64,000 nt of DNA, taken from assembly GCA_023150945.1 (NCBI GenBank), contig JAKLJX010000021.1:56254-120253 (forward strand). The letters run 5' to 3'. Positions 35,456 to 44,257 of the stretch are shown piece by piece. The position numbers and the translations under genes were made by a program. The DNA is from a bacterium (GTDB lineage: Bacteria; Zhuqueibacterota; Zhuqueibacteria; Zhuqueibacterales; Zhuqueibacteraceae). The notes below the pieces were generated by a model that did no database searches, was not told where the DNA came from, and worked only from the letters and a program-made list of their open reading frames with translations. The first letter of the stretch is position 1; every line of letters starts with the position of its first letter.

Positions 35456-36736
35456 ATGACCAGCACCAGCAAGCAGCGAATCGCCTTTCTGCTCTCCCAG
35501 TTTCCCTGTTTCGATGAAACGTTCATTCTGCGTGAGATGACGGCGGTGGCGGCCGCCGGCTTGGTGTTCGACATTTACTCGATCAAAAAATCACGGCAAC
35601 GCGTGCGCCATCCGCAAGCCGAAGCGCTGATGCCCCATGTCATTCACCGACCCTTCCTGCTGTCCTGGGAGTTGTGGCTGGCCCAGCTTTACTTTATGGC
35701 GCGCCATCCGGCGCGTTATGTCCGCACGCTGTTGCGGCTGTGCTGGGACAGCCGCCAACGGCCCAAAACATTGCTGAAGAACCTGCTGCTCTTTCCCCAG
35801 TCGGTCTGCTACGCCCGCCTCGCGCAGCGCCGTGGGGTCACCCTGGTGCATGGCTTTTGGGCAACGTTTCCGGCAACGGCAGCGTGGATCATTCACCGCC
35901 TGACCGGCTTGCGCTACAGCTTTTCCGCGCATGCGCATGACATCTACGAAGACGACACCCTGCTGGTCAACAAGCTGCGCGCCACCGATTTCGTGATGAC
36001 CTGCACCGCCTACAACCAGGTGCATCTCACCCAGCTCGCGCCGGAAAAGGGCGGGGACATCAAACTCGTCTATCACGGCCACGATCTCGCCGCATTTCGC
36101 GAAGATGCCCAGAACAAAGACGCCCCGGCGGAATTTCTGCGCATCCTTTCCATCGGCACCTTCTACCGCACCAAGGGCTTCGATACGCTCATCGAAGCTT
36201 GCGCGGTGTTGAAACGGGAAGGCGTGCCCTTGCAATGCCGGATCGTGGGAGAAGGTCCGGAGAAGGCGCGGCTGCAAGCCCTGATTCGCAGCCGCGGACT
36301 GGAGCAGGAGGTCACGCTCCCCGGCTATCTTTCGCAGGAAGCGCTGCGTTCGCTGCGGCGCTGGGCGGATGTTTTCATCCTGCTGCCGCGGCCTTATCTG
36401 CATTGGGGCATTCCCAACGTTTACATCGAAGCGCTGGCCAGCGCCGTGGCGGTGATCGCCACGCCGCTGAATGCGATCGGCGAATTGATCGAACCCGGCC
36501 GCACCGGCTTGATCGTTGCCGCCGACGATCCCACCGCCGCGGCTGCCGCGCTGACCCGTCTCTTTCGAGACGCGGAGCTGCGGCGCAATTTGGCGGCCGC
36601 CGGCCAGCAGCGCGTACGACAATTGTTCGACGAGCGCATCAACTCCCGGCGCGTGGTCGAGCTTTTCATGGAAAGATTGCAGCACGAGCGCAACCACCGG
36701 CCGCGCCGTGTCGCGCAGGCACCGCCGGTGACCTAG
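35456..36736 (+). CDS. GT4-family glycosyltransferase
   Basis: ATG 35456 is chosen over the longer frame from 35366, which would lie inside the flippase gene; GGTGA lies upstream. The 426-residue GT-B protein begins IAFLLSQFPCFDETFILREM, as in colanic-acid/WcaL-type transferases. It has HGFWATFPATAAWIIHRLTG, SFSAHAHDIYEDD, VYHGHDLAAF and ILSIGTFYRTKGFDTLIEAC, then YIEALASAVAVIATPLNAIGELI with the C-terminal donor site. Likely repeat-unit assembly enzyme. The SxHAxD motif with the WcaL-like start makes this subgroup call fairly safe; the donor sugar is unknown. Confidence 0.88.
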   Translation: MTSTSKQRIAFLLSQFPCFDETFILREMTAVAAAGLVFDIYSIKKSRQRVRHPQAEALMPHVIHRPFLLSWELWLAQLYFMARHPARYVRTLLRLCWDSRQRPKTLLKNLLLFPQSVCYARLAQRRGVTLVHGFWATFPATAAWIIHRLTGLRYSFSAHAHDIYEDDTLLVNKLRATDFVMTCTAYNQVHLTQLAPEKGGDIKLVYHGHDLAAFREDAQNKDAPAEFLRILSIGTFYRTKGFDTLIEACAVLKREGVPLQCRIVGEGPEKARLQALIRSRGLEQEVTLPGYLSQEALRSLRRWADVFILLPRPYLHWGIPNVYIEALASAVAVIATPLNAIGELIEPGRTGLIVAADDPTAAAAALTRLFRDAELRRNLAAAGQQRVRQLFDERINSRRVVELFMERLQHERNHRPRRVAQAPPVT

Positions 36737-36829
36737 TGGTCTGCTGCCTCCATTCTTGGAACCGGTCCTACGATATGTCGCGCCGGCGAATCTTGTGGAA
36801 TATGCGGGTCGGCGCGGTCGCCGGCCGAA

Positions 36830-37987
36830 ATGTTCATGGCAAACTCGAGAACAAAAACCTCCTCTTCTTTGCCTCTCAGCGTCCTGCACCTCATCGAAGA
36901 CCTGGATCAAGGCGGGGCTGAGAAAGTGCTGGTCAATCTCGTTTCCGGTTTGAATCGCGGGAGATTCTCGCCGCTGGTATGTTGTCTGCGGCACCAGGGC
37001 GTGCTGGCCGCGGAACTGGAGGCACGCCGCATTCCGGTGGTGGCTTTGCACAAAAAAGCCGGCATCGACCTGGGGCTGCTCGGCCGTTTGCAGCAGCTCC
37101 TGCGCACCCACCGCGTTGCAGTCGTTCATTCTCATGTTTTCACCGCCAACTTGTGGGGCCGATTGGCGAGTCTGCTGGCCGGTGTGCCGGTGCGCATTTC
37201 GCACGAGCATTCGACTTTTACCGTTGATGACCGGCTGCGCCGCCGCATCGAGCGCTTGCTGGCGCCGCACACCAGCCGCATCATTGCGGTTTCAGAACAA
37301 CTGCGCGGCCGATTGCTGCGCGAGTGCCGGCTGCCCGCGGAAAAAGTTGTTACCATTCACAACGGCCTGCGCCTGCCGCTCACCCGCAACCAGCCGCGCC
37401 AAACGGAGCTGGTGCGCGAGCTTGGCCTCGAGCGCTTCAGCCACCTGATTGGCGCGGTGGGCCGGCTGGAACCGCGCAAGAACTTTCCGCTGCTGCTGCA
37501 GGCGATGGCGATCGTGCTGCAGGAATTTCCCCAAGCCGGCTTGTTGCTGGTGGGCGCAGGGCCGGAGTCGGAACGATTGCAGCAGGAGGCGGCAAGGTTG
37601 GGATTGCGCGAGCAGGTTGTCTTCGCCGGGCAGCGCAACCAGGCGCATGAGCTGTTGCCTCTGCTGGCGGCGTTCTGCCTGCCTTCGCAAACCGAGGGAA
37701 TTTCCATGGCGATTTTGGAGGCCATGGCCGTCGGCGTGCCGGTGGTGGCCACGGCGGTCGGCGGTAATCCGGAAATTATTCCAGAGCCGCGCCATGGCTT
37801 GTTGGTGCCGGCCGGCGAGGTGAATGCCCTCGCGGCAGCGCTTCTGGAGACTTTGCGCGATCGCACCGCGGCGCAATCACGAGTGCAAGCCGCGCAGAAA
37901 TTCGTGCAGCAACATTTCACCGAAGCGGCCATGATTCGCAACGTGGAACAACTCTATGTCGAGGCGGTGGCGGCACGGCGTCGATGA
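36830..37987 (+). CDS. GT4-family glycosyltransferase
   Basis: The 385-residue product starts at ATG 36830 (a second ATG follows at 36836). GT-B features: LHLIEDLDQGGAEKVLVNLV, VVHSHVFTANLWGRLAS, RISHEHSTFT, VVTIHNGLRL, then GAVGRLEPRKNFPLLLQAM and SQTEGISMAILEAMAVGVPVV. The donor-site Glu residues and HEHS context are as in family members. It lies 93 nt after the previous transferase with no better-fitting start. Third GT4 enzyme of the locus. Confidence 0.88.
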   Translation: MFMANSRTKTSSSLPLSVLHLIEDLDQGGAEKVLVNLVSGLNRGRFSPLVCCLRHQGVLAAELEARRIPVVALHKKAGIDLGLLGRLQQLLRTHRVAVVHSHVFTANLWGRLASLLAGVPVRISHEHSTFTVDDRLRRRIERLLAPHTSRIIAVSEQLRGRLLRECRLPAEKVVTIHNGLRLPLTRNQPRQTELVRELGLERFSHLIGAVGRLEPRKNFPLLLQAMAIVLQEFPQAGLLLVGAGPESERLQQEAARLGLREQVVFAGQRNQAHELLPLLAAFCLPSQTEGISMAILEAMAVGVPVVATAVGGNPEIIPEPRHGLLVPAGEVNALAAALLETLRDRTAAQSRVQAAQKFVQQHFTEAAMIRNVEQLYVEAVAARRR

Positions 37988-38166
37988 AGCTACAGTCCCG
38001 GCGCCGCACTTGATCCTGCCAATCCTGCTCATGCCGTCGATTGCCATCGCGGTGCAGGCGGGCTGCAGCGGGAAGGAATCACGCCCAAGCGTCACAAGTT
38101 CGCGACAAACGCGCGAAGCTAGCCGACCAGGCCGGTAAATTTACTGAATAGCTGTCCGTATCCAGC

Positions 38167-38916
38167 ATGGTTTTGATGTATCATAACATATCGGCAGGCC
38201 GGGGAAAAGTAGCATTTCGTGAATGGCAACCGGCCTATGACGTTGCCGCGTCAGAGTTCCAGGCGCATCTCGAACTTCTGGCGCAATGGCGCCGGCCGGC
38301 ACATCTCACCTTCGATGACGGCTACCGCAGCCTGCTGGACTGGGCGGAGAAACTGCAGCAGCTCCGGCTGGCAGCAACCTGCTTCGTCACGACCGCGGCC
38401 ATCGGACAAGCGGGGATGCTGCACGCGGCAGAGATTCGTGCCCTGGCGCAGGCGGGCATTCACATCGGCAGCCATTCCCATTCTCATCGGTTTTTGGAGG
38501 GCCTGACGCCCGCTGCGCTGCATGACGAGATTTTGATGCCCAAGAAAATTCTGGAAGACTTGCTCGGCCGGGAAGTGGTGAGCATGTCCCTGCCTGGCGG
38601 CCGCTATGATCGCGCCACTTTGCGCTTTGCGGCTGCCAGCGGCTATCGGCAGATCTTCACCTCGATTCCGGGCCGGCCTCCGAAGAAAAACGCAGCGCTG
38701 GCGTTGGTGCCGCGCTGGGTCATCACCGCTGCCACTTCCCGGCAGGAATTCGAAAACATCGTGCGCGGCGAGGGCTGGCACGTGCTCAAACAACGCAGCC
38801 GCTATTTCGCGGGTAGATTCGGCAAGCGCTTCCTGGGCAATCACAACTATCACCGCCTCTGGAGCAAGCTGCACCACCTAAAAACCTCATCCCTAGCTGA
38901 AAGGGACCAACCATGA
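38167..38916 (+). CDS. Polysaccharide deacetylase (NodB/CE4)
   Basis: The 249-residue product opens MVLMYHNIS, then HLTFDDGYRSLL (the TFDDG metal and catalytic Asp motif) and HIGSHSHSH (the metal-binding H-x3-H motif). Further on LPGGRYDRAT matches the third CE4 motif with the conserved Arg. No signal peptide is visible, so it may act in the cytoplasm or be exported otherwise. It would remove acetyl groups from N-acetyl sugars of the polysaccharide. The stop overlaps the wza-like start as ATGA, implying translational coupling. Confidence 0.88.
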   Translation: MVLMYHNISAGRGKVAFREWQPAYDVAASEFQAHLELLAQWRRPAHLTFDDGYRSLLDWAEKLQQLRLAATCFVTTAAIGQAGMLHAAEIRALAQAGIHIGSHSHSHRFLEGLTPAALHDEILMPKKILEDLLGREVVSMSLPGGRYDRATLRFAAASGYRQIFTSIPGRPPKKNAALALVPRWVITAATSRQEFENIVRGEGWHVLKQRSRYFAGRFGKRFLGNHNYHRLWSKLHHLKTSSLAERDQP

Positions 38917-39626
38917 AACGACACCTCCTTTTTCTTGTTCTGGTGCTCTCCGCGGCGGCTGCCGGCGCTTTCGCCCAAACTGCCGCCCCGGAAGCGCAAA
39001 TGGCCGAGCCGTTGAACAAAGCGGCGTATCGCGTCGGGCCGGGCGATGTGCTGCAAATCAGCGCCGGGCCTGCTGCCCTGCGCCAGGAGAGCTTTGCGCG
39101 CGCCGAACCTGTCGGCCCGGACGGCCGCATCTCCTTCGATCTCGTCGGCAGTGTGTTCGTCGAAAACAAGACCGCCGACGAAATCGACGCCGAGATGACC
39201 CGGCTGCTGAGCGAATACATCATCGATGTGGAAGTGACCGTGGTGATCGCCTCCTATCAAGCCCGGCGAGTGTTCGTGCTCGGCGAAGTGGGCCAGCCGG
39301 GGCAATACGTGCTGAGCAAGAACATGTCGATCATGGATGCCCTGACGCTGGCCGGCACGCCCACCGTCCGGGCGAGTCGCGCCAAGATCAAGCTCATTCG
39401 CAGCAGCTCGACGGCCAGCAAACCCGCCATCATCAAAGTCGATTTGAACAAGATCACCAAGAAGGGGGAATTGGAGCGCGACCTGGCGCTGGCGGACGGT
39501 GACATCATCGTCGTGCCGCCCGATAACCTCTCGAAAGTCGGCTACTTTTTGGACAAAGTGCTGCGGCCGCTGCAACCGCTGTTCTACATCGGCGTGATCA
39601 CCGGCTTCATCAACTCAGTCTTCTAG
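38913..39626 (+). CDS. Wza-like polysaccharide export protein
   Basis: A signal peptide (MKRHLLFLVLVLSAAAAGAFAQ) is followed by YRVGPGDVLQIS, the start of the Poly_export domain, and VGPDGRISFDLVGSVFVENKT. A SLBB domain follows (RRVFVLGEVGQPGQYVL, NMSIMDALTLAGTPT). Near the end there is a hydrophobic stretch (LQPLFYIGVITGFINSVF). At 237 residues it is shorter than E. coli Wza and has one SLBB domain. No lipobox Cys is seen. It forms the outer-membrane or periplasmic export channel of the locus. Overlaps the deacetylase gene by 4 nt. Confidence 0.9.
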   Translation: MKRHLLFLVLVLSAAAAGAFAQTAAPEAQMAEPLNKAAYRVGPGDVLQISAGPAALRQESFARAEPVGPDGRISFDLVGSVFVENKTADEIDAEMTRLLSEYIIDVEVTVVIASYQARRVFVLGEVGQPGQYVLSKNMSIMDALTLAGTPTVRASRAKIKLIRSSSTASKPAIIKVDLNKITKKGELERDLALADGDIIVVPPDNLSKVGYFLDKVLRPLQPLFYIGVITGFINSVF

Positions 39627-39707
39627 CGCGCGGACGCTGCGGCTGCCAAACGGACGGTGGCCGGGATATGAAAGTGCTTTGGCAAACAACATATTCTGGT
39701 ACCGTCT

Positions 39708-40874
39708 ATGGCTCTGTTCTGGCAAGCCGTGGTCTGGCTGTGCATTGGCATGCTGGGCTACACGTATCTGGGCTACCCCCTGTTGATGTATCTCCTGGCG
39801 AAGCTGCGCCGCTTGCGACAGCAGCCCGCGCCGGCGGCCGCGCCGGACACCAATCACCAGGACTGGCCGTTCGTCAGCTTTCTGATTCCGGCGCACAATG
39901 AGCAGAGCGTCATCCGGCAAAAGGTCGAGAATACGCTCAATCTCGATTATCCCAAAGACCGTCTGCGCATCACCGTGGTTTCGGACGGCTCGACCGATCA
40001 AACCAATGACATGCTCGCCAGCTACGGTGAAAACGAGATTCAATACATTCCCCTGCCCAAACGCCAGGGCAAGACCACGGTGTTGAACCAGACCATTCCC
40101 ACGCTGCCCGGCGAAATCATCGCGCTCTCCGATGCCTCCGGCCTGCTGCAGCCCGATGCGCTCAAAAAGCTCGTGCGGCATTTCGGCAATCCCCAGGTGG
40201 GTTGCGTCTCCGGCGTGTACATGTTCGAGACGGAAGATGACTCTCTGCGCAGCATGACCGAGCGGCTTTACTGGCAGTATGAGACTTTTCTCAAGAAGTA
40301 TGAAAGCCAGGTCCACTCCGTGATCGGCGCGCACGGCGCGCTTTATGCCTTTCGCCGCGCGCTCTTCCTGCCGCTGGATCAAAAAGCCATCAATGACGAT
40401 TTCATCGTGCCGATGCAGATCATCCGCCAGGGCTATCGCGTGCTCTACGAGCCGGACGCGGTGGTGATCGAGCGCGAATCCACCAATCTCAACGGCGAAT
40501 TCCAGCGCCGTATCCGCATCAACGTCGGCAATTTTCAGATGATCTACGTGCTGCGCAGCCTGCTCAACCCGCGGCGCGGCCGCGTGGCTCTGCAGTTCAT
40601 CTCGCACAAGGTGCTGCGCACCATCAGTCCGGCTTTCATTCTGCTGCTGCCGGTCGCCTGCCTGCTGGCGGAGGCGCCGCTCTACCGCTTCATGCTCGAG
40701 TTGCAGGCGGCGTTCTATCTGATCGGCGTGCTCGGCTATTTGCAGGAATTCTTCGGCCTGCGCATCAGCTATCTGTACATGCCGTTCTATTTCCTAATGG
40801 GTAACGTGGCTGCGGTTTTCGGCTTCGTGCGCTTCATTTTGAGGAAACAGTCGATCCTGTGGCGGCGGGTGTAG
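39708..40874 (+). CDS. GT2-family membrane glycosyltransferase
   Basis: The 388-residue product has an N-terminal membrane segment (VVWLCIGMLGYTYLGYPLLMYLL). The GT-A domain follows: VSFLIPAHNEQSVIRQKVEN, VVSDGSTDQTNDM, LSDASGLLQPDAL, GAHGALYAFRR and NDDFIVPMQIIRQGYRVLYEP, which covers the DxD-like site and the acceptor-site acidic pair. A QRRIR segment and two or three C-terminal membrane helices complete it. This layout is that of processive or lipid-linked GT2 enzymes. It is the last glycosyltransferase of the locus; substrate unknown. Confidence 0.9.
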   Translation: MALFWQAVVWLCIGMLGYTYLGYPLLMYLLAKLRRLRQQPAPAAAPDTNHQDWPFVSFLIPAHNEQSVIRQKVENTLNLDYPKDRLRITVVSDGSTDQTNDMLASYGENEIQYIPLPKRQGKTTVLNQTIPTLPGEIIALSDASGLLQPDALKKLVRHFGNPQVGCVSGVYMFETEDDSLRSMTERLYWQYETFLKKYESQVHSVIGAHGALYAFRRALFLPLDQKAINDDFIVPMQIIRQGYRVLYEPDAVVIERESTNLNGEFQRRIRINVGNFQMIYVLRSLLNPRRGRVALQFISHKVLRTISPAFILLLPVACLLAEAPLYRFMLELQAAFYLIGVLGYLQEFFGLRISYLYMPFYFLMGNVAAVFGFVRFILRKQSILWRRV

Positions 40875-41308
40875 CGCTTCATTGCTCACTCGGCCGGCAC
40901 CATTTTCGCTCGCGGCCCTCACTCCCATGCTGTGCGCGCGCGGGCAACTGAGGTTGCATTCGTGGTCGATTCCCGGTGCCAGAGAACTCCCCTGGCCGCC
41001 GATTTCAGGAGTTCAGCACTTGTTGCGCCGCGCTCGACTGATTTCACCCGCGAATTACCAGGTTGTAATGCCGTACCAGTGCGAGGCAGCTTATGACTTG
41101 CTCCGGCGCACCGAATGGCCATGCTTCTCGCCGCCAAAGTCTCTGATTTGATTCTGGTTCCGGTTCCTGCCTGGAAAACCCCTCTGCCCTGCTTTTGTTC
41201 TCCGCTCCGGGCATTGTTTTTGCCCAAGATGAGCTAACCGCGGTCGTCTGCCGCTTTGAAAACAAACTTTAACATTTGACCGTTGACATCACAGAAAGAA
41301 GTTTGGCT
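40875..41308. other. Intergenic region before the lyase gene
   Basis: About 430 bp. Short frames here are not protein-like. No hairpin with a T-run was found by eye. Confidence 0.5.
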
Positions 41309-43720
41309 GTGTCTCGCTATCATCACTTTTTCCAGGGGTTGGCGAAAGCGCTCGCGCCCGTGCTGATTGCCGGCGCGCTGGCATGCAAGAGCGACGCCGC
41401 TGACGAAAAGCGCAATCAGCCGGCGCCGCAGCAGTCCACGCTGACGCGCTACACGCCGCCGCCCAACAGCCCGCTGGGCCGCAAGGTGCATCCGCGGCTT
41501 TACCTCACGGCCGAAGACCTGCCCAAATTGCGGCAGCGCTTGAAAACGGTGCATCGCAGCAGCTTCCAGACGTTCGTGCAGGTGATGGACGCCAACTTCA
41601 ACGAAGCAATGGAAAAGAAGGAAGGCGGCAGCCTGTTCATTGACATCAAGAACTATGCGTTTCTCTATTTGATCGATCCCGGCCAGTTGCCGGAGTTCAC
41701 GTTTGGCCACACGCGCGAGCAATACGGCCGCCAGGCAATCGCCCTGGCCATGCTCGCCAAATCCAGCATGCGCGGCGACAAGCATGTCTCTTCGATTCTG
41801 CAAAGCCCGGAAGGCGGCTATCACAATCTGGCCCTGGCCGTGGCTTATGATTGGACCTTTCCCCTGCTGACGCCGGAAGAGAAGCGCAGCCTGGCCGAGG
41901 GCTTGATCCGGCTCTATGAAATCCGCGACAAGGATGCCAATCCCGGCGCTTATCAGAAACTGTCGAATCAGGTGACCGGCTACATTCATCACGGCAGCGC
42001 CGGCGCGCTGGCGTTGTGGGGTGATGATCTCGGCCCGGACTTCAATGCCAAGAGCGACGAGATGCTGCAGTTCTTCAACGCCGTCTTTCTCGAGCGCACG
42101 CTGACGTCCGGCGATAAAATCTTTCAAGGGCCGGGCTGGAGTGAAGGCGCGAGCTACTATCTCATGGGGCTGACCAACATCAGCTTTCTCACCGGCGCGG
42201 CAGCCAGCGCGCTCGGACAGAACTTGTTTCTGAACACCGAGTTTTTGCGCTACAACGTGCTTTACATTTTTTATAACATTCTGCCGCTCAAGCTGCAGGG
42301 CAGCTACTACCTCTCGCGTCACGATACCAACAGTTTGCAAAAAGCGGATGATTTCGGCGGCTTGGCGGCAATTTCCGCGGGCGCGCTTGCCGAGGCCGAT
42401 CCCCGCATGGCCGGCTTGGCCAAATGGCTGATCACCGCCTCGGGTTTGATTCGTTCGGGCGAGGAAGGCACGCGGCGCGGCGGCTTCAGCGATCCGCGCT
42501 TTCATTATCTCTTCTTCAAGTTCATTTGGGACAGCGAAAGCGTGACGCCGCTGCCGCCCCAAGCCCTCAACCTGCCGCTCACCTGCCAGCTCGGCTTGGG
42601 CCAGGTGGTGATGAAGTCTTCGTTCGATCCGGAGCAGTCCACGCACCTCGTTTTTTGGGCACCGCAATATTGGTATGCCCCGCACGCCCATCTCGATCTG
42701 TCGAGCTTCACCATCTACAAGCACGGCAGTCTCGCGCTCGATTCCGGCAACGGCAAGAACTACAAAGACATGCCGCGCGGCAAAAGCTTCCGCCAGCCGA
42801 TCTTTCACAACATTCTCGGGCTGTATCATCCCGAGGAAAAAAGCGACACCGGCTTCAACTTCATGAACTTTGGCTTTCGTGAAGACCGCACCGCGGACGA
42901 CTGGCGCGATGAATCCTTCCAGCCGGGCGGCAACAGCGTGGTGGGCAAGATCGTTGCCCTGGAAAGCGGCAGCGATTTCGATTTCATCGACTACGACTAT
43001 TCTCCCGCCTACACCAACGCCAAACGCAGCAAGGCGGGATTTGCCAACCGCCGCTTCGTCTATCTGCGCGGGCCGGAGAACCGCGAGTTTGTCATCGTGC
43101 ACGATCTGGTGAAATCAGGATTGGAAAAGCGCTTCCTGCTGCATACGGCTTTCGAGCCGGCGATTGCGGGCGATGAGATCACCGTGACCAACAACTTCGA
43201 CGTGGCGCACGGCAAGATGCTGGTGAAATCGCTGTTGCCGGCGCAGAAGGAAATCCTGAAAATCGGCGGGCCCGGCAACTGGTTTGTCGATGCCGACTGG
43301 CGGCCGTTGCAATCCCGCGGGCCATATGTCGATTGGGGCGCTTACTGGGTGGGCAGTTACCGGTTCGAGATCCGTTCGCCGGAGAATGAATTCTTAACTG
43401 TGATGCAGATCGGCGATTCACGCACGCTGAGCGCCATGGCGCCGGTGGAAAAAATCGAATCCGCCACTTGCTCGGGCGTGCTGGTGGAAGGCCAGCGCCT
43501 GGTGCTTTTCAACAAACAGCCCGGCATGCAGAGCAGCGCGAATTTCGAGGTGCAAGCCGCGCGGCCGATCACGCTGATCATCACCGGTGTGACGCCCGAC
43601 ACCCTGCTCAAGATCAAAAAGAACGGCGCGGTCTATCTCAACGTCAAATCCAGCGCCGGTGGCGTGTTGAATTTCAAGGACAATCCCGGTGGGGCCGCGC
43701 AATACGAAGTTACGCAGTAG
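41309..43720 (+). CDS. Heparinase II/III-family polysaccharide lyase-like lipoprotein
   Basis: The start is uncertain; GTG 41309 gives an N-terminus with a hydrophobic run ending AGALAC, a weak lipobox, while the frame opens at TTG 41276. From GTG the product is 803 residues. The N-terminal part is an alpha-helical toroid (HPRLYLTAEDLPKLRQRL, LALAVAYDWTFPLLTPEEK, NQVTGYIHHGSAGALAL, GPGWSEGASYYLMG). The C-terminal beta-sheet part has the heparinase II/III signature APHAHLDLSSFTIYKHGSLAL, with the His and Asp before the conserved strand. It probably degrades or trims the uronic-acid polysaccharide made by this locus. Catalytic residues were not placed precisely. Confidence 0.82.
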   Translation: MSRYHHFFQGLAKALAPVLIAGALACKSDAADEKRNQPAPQQSTLTRYTPPPNSPLGRKVHPRLYLTAEDLPKLRQRLKTVHRSSFQTFVQVMDANFNEAMEKKEGGSLFIDIKNYAFLYLIDPGQLPEFTFGHTREQYGRQAIALAMLAKSSMRGDKHVSSILQSPEGGYHNLALAVAYDWTFPLLTPEEKRSLAEGLIRLYEIRDKDANPGAYQKLSNQVTGYIHHGSAGALALWGDDLGPDFNAKSDEMLQFFNAVFLERTLTSGDKIFQGPGWSEGASYYLMGLTNISFLTGAAASALGQNLFLNTEFLRYNVLYIFYNILPLKLQGSYYLSRHDTNSLQKADDFGGLAAISAGALAEADPRMAGLAKWLITASGLIRSGEEGTRRGGFSDPRFHYLFFKFIWDSESVTPLPPQALNLPLTCQLGLGQVVMKSSFDPEQSTHLVFWAPQYWYAPHAHLDLSSFTIYKHGSLALDSGNGKNYKDMPRGKSFRQPIFHNILGLYHPEEKSDTGFNFMNFGFREDRTADDWRDESFQPGGNSVVGKIVALESGSDFDFIDYDYSPAYTNAKRSKAGFANRRFVYLRGPENREFVIVHDLVKSGLEKRFLLHTAFEPAIAGDEITVTNNFDVAHGKMLVKSLLPAQKEILKIGGPGNWFVDADWRPLQSRGPYVDWGAYWVGSYRFEIRSPENEFLTVMQIGDSRTLSAMAPVEKIESATCSGVLVEGQRLVLFNKQPGMQSSANFEVQAARPITLIITGVTPDTLLKIKKNGAVYLNVKSSAGGVLNFKDNPGGAAQYEVTQ

Positions 43721-43773
43721 TGCCTCACCGGCGTCATTCGAATGATCCATTTTACTCAGGACTGGAGTAAACC

Positions 43774-44133
43774 ATGTTGAATATCGGAGGCCGTCATTTC
43801 TACGGGCCTTATTCCTTCGATGAGTGGGTGCCGCCGGCGGAAGGCGGCATTTATGCGATTCTCACCGGCACCGGGTTGATGATCGACAGTGAAGAGCTGT
43901 TGTACCTGGGCCTTTCCCGCAGTTTTGCCGACGGCCGGATCGGACGTTACCACTACGCCTATCGTTCCTGGATTGCGCATTCCGAGCCGAAAGGCAATCT
44001 CTACATCGCCCTCCATCCCATGCCCTATGCCAGCGAATTGCAGCTTGCACTTGAGGAAGAAAAGCTGGTGAAACTCTTGAATCCTCTGTGCAATCAACTG
44101 CATTCGCCGGTGATGCGGACGCTGTTCCGCTGA
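43774..44133 (+). CDS. Small GIY-YIG-like protein
   Basis: ATG 43774 follows GGAG at 8 nt. The 119-residue product contains GGIYAI at about 24-29 and LLYLGLS at about 42-48, which fit the GIY and YIG strands of the nuclease fold with YLG in place of YIG. An Arg follows in the next helix (DGRIGRYHYAYR), and EEEKLVKLLNPLCNQ fits the C-terminal helix with its metal-binding Glu and the P..N end typical of the family. It is thus a short GIY-YIG domain without extra DNA-binding parts. Position between a lyase and a beta-helix gene does not explain it. An active nuclease is possible but not shown. Confidence 0.6.
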   Translation: MLNIGGRHFYGPYSFDEWVPPAEGGIYAILTGTGLMIDSEELLYLGLSRSFADGRIGRYHYAYRSWIAHSEPKGNLYIALHPMPYASELQLALEEEKLVKLLNPLCNQLHSPVMRTLFR

Positions 44134-44257
44134 CCGGCGGGCCCTCGGCGCAGCACACCGCGGGACAACACGCGCGGGCACGCCGTTGCGGCGTTGCGGG
44201 CAAGCCCATGCCGAGGCCGCGACTGTCCCGTTCATTTGAATCACGCGAGGAGATGAC

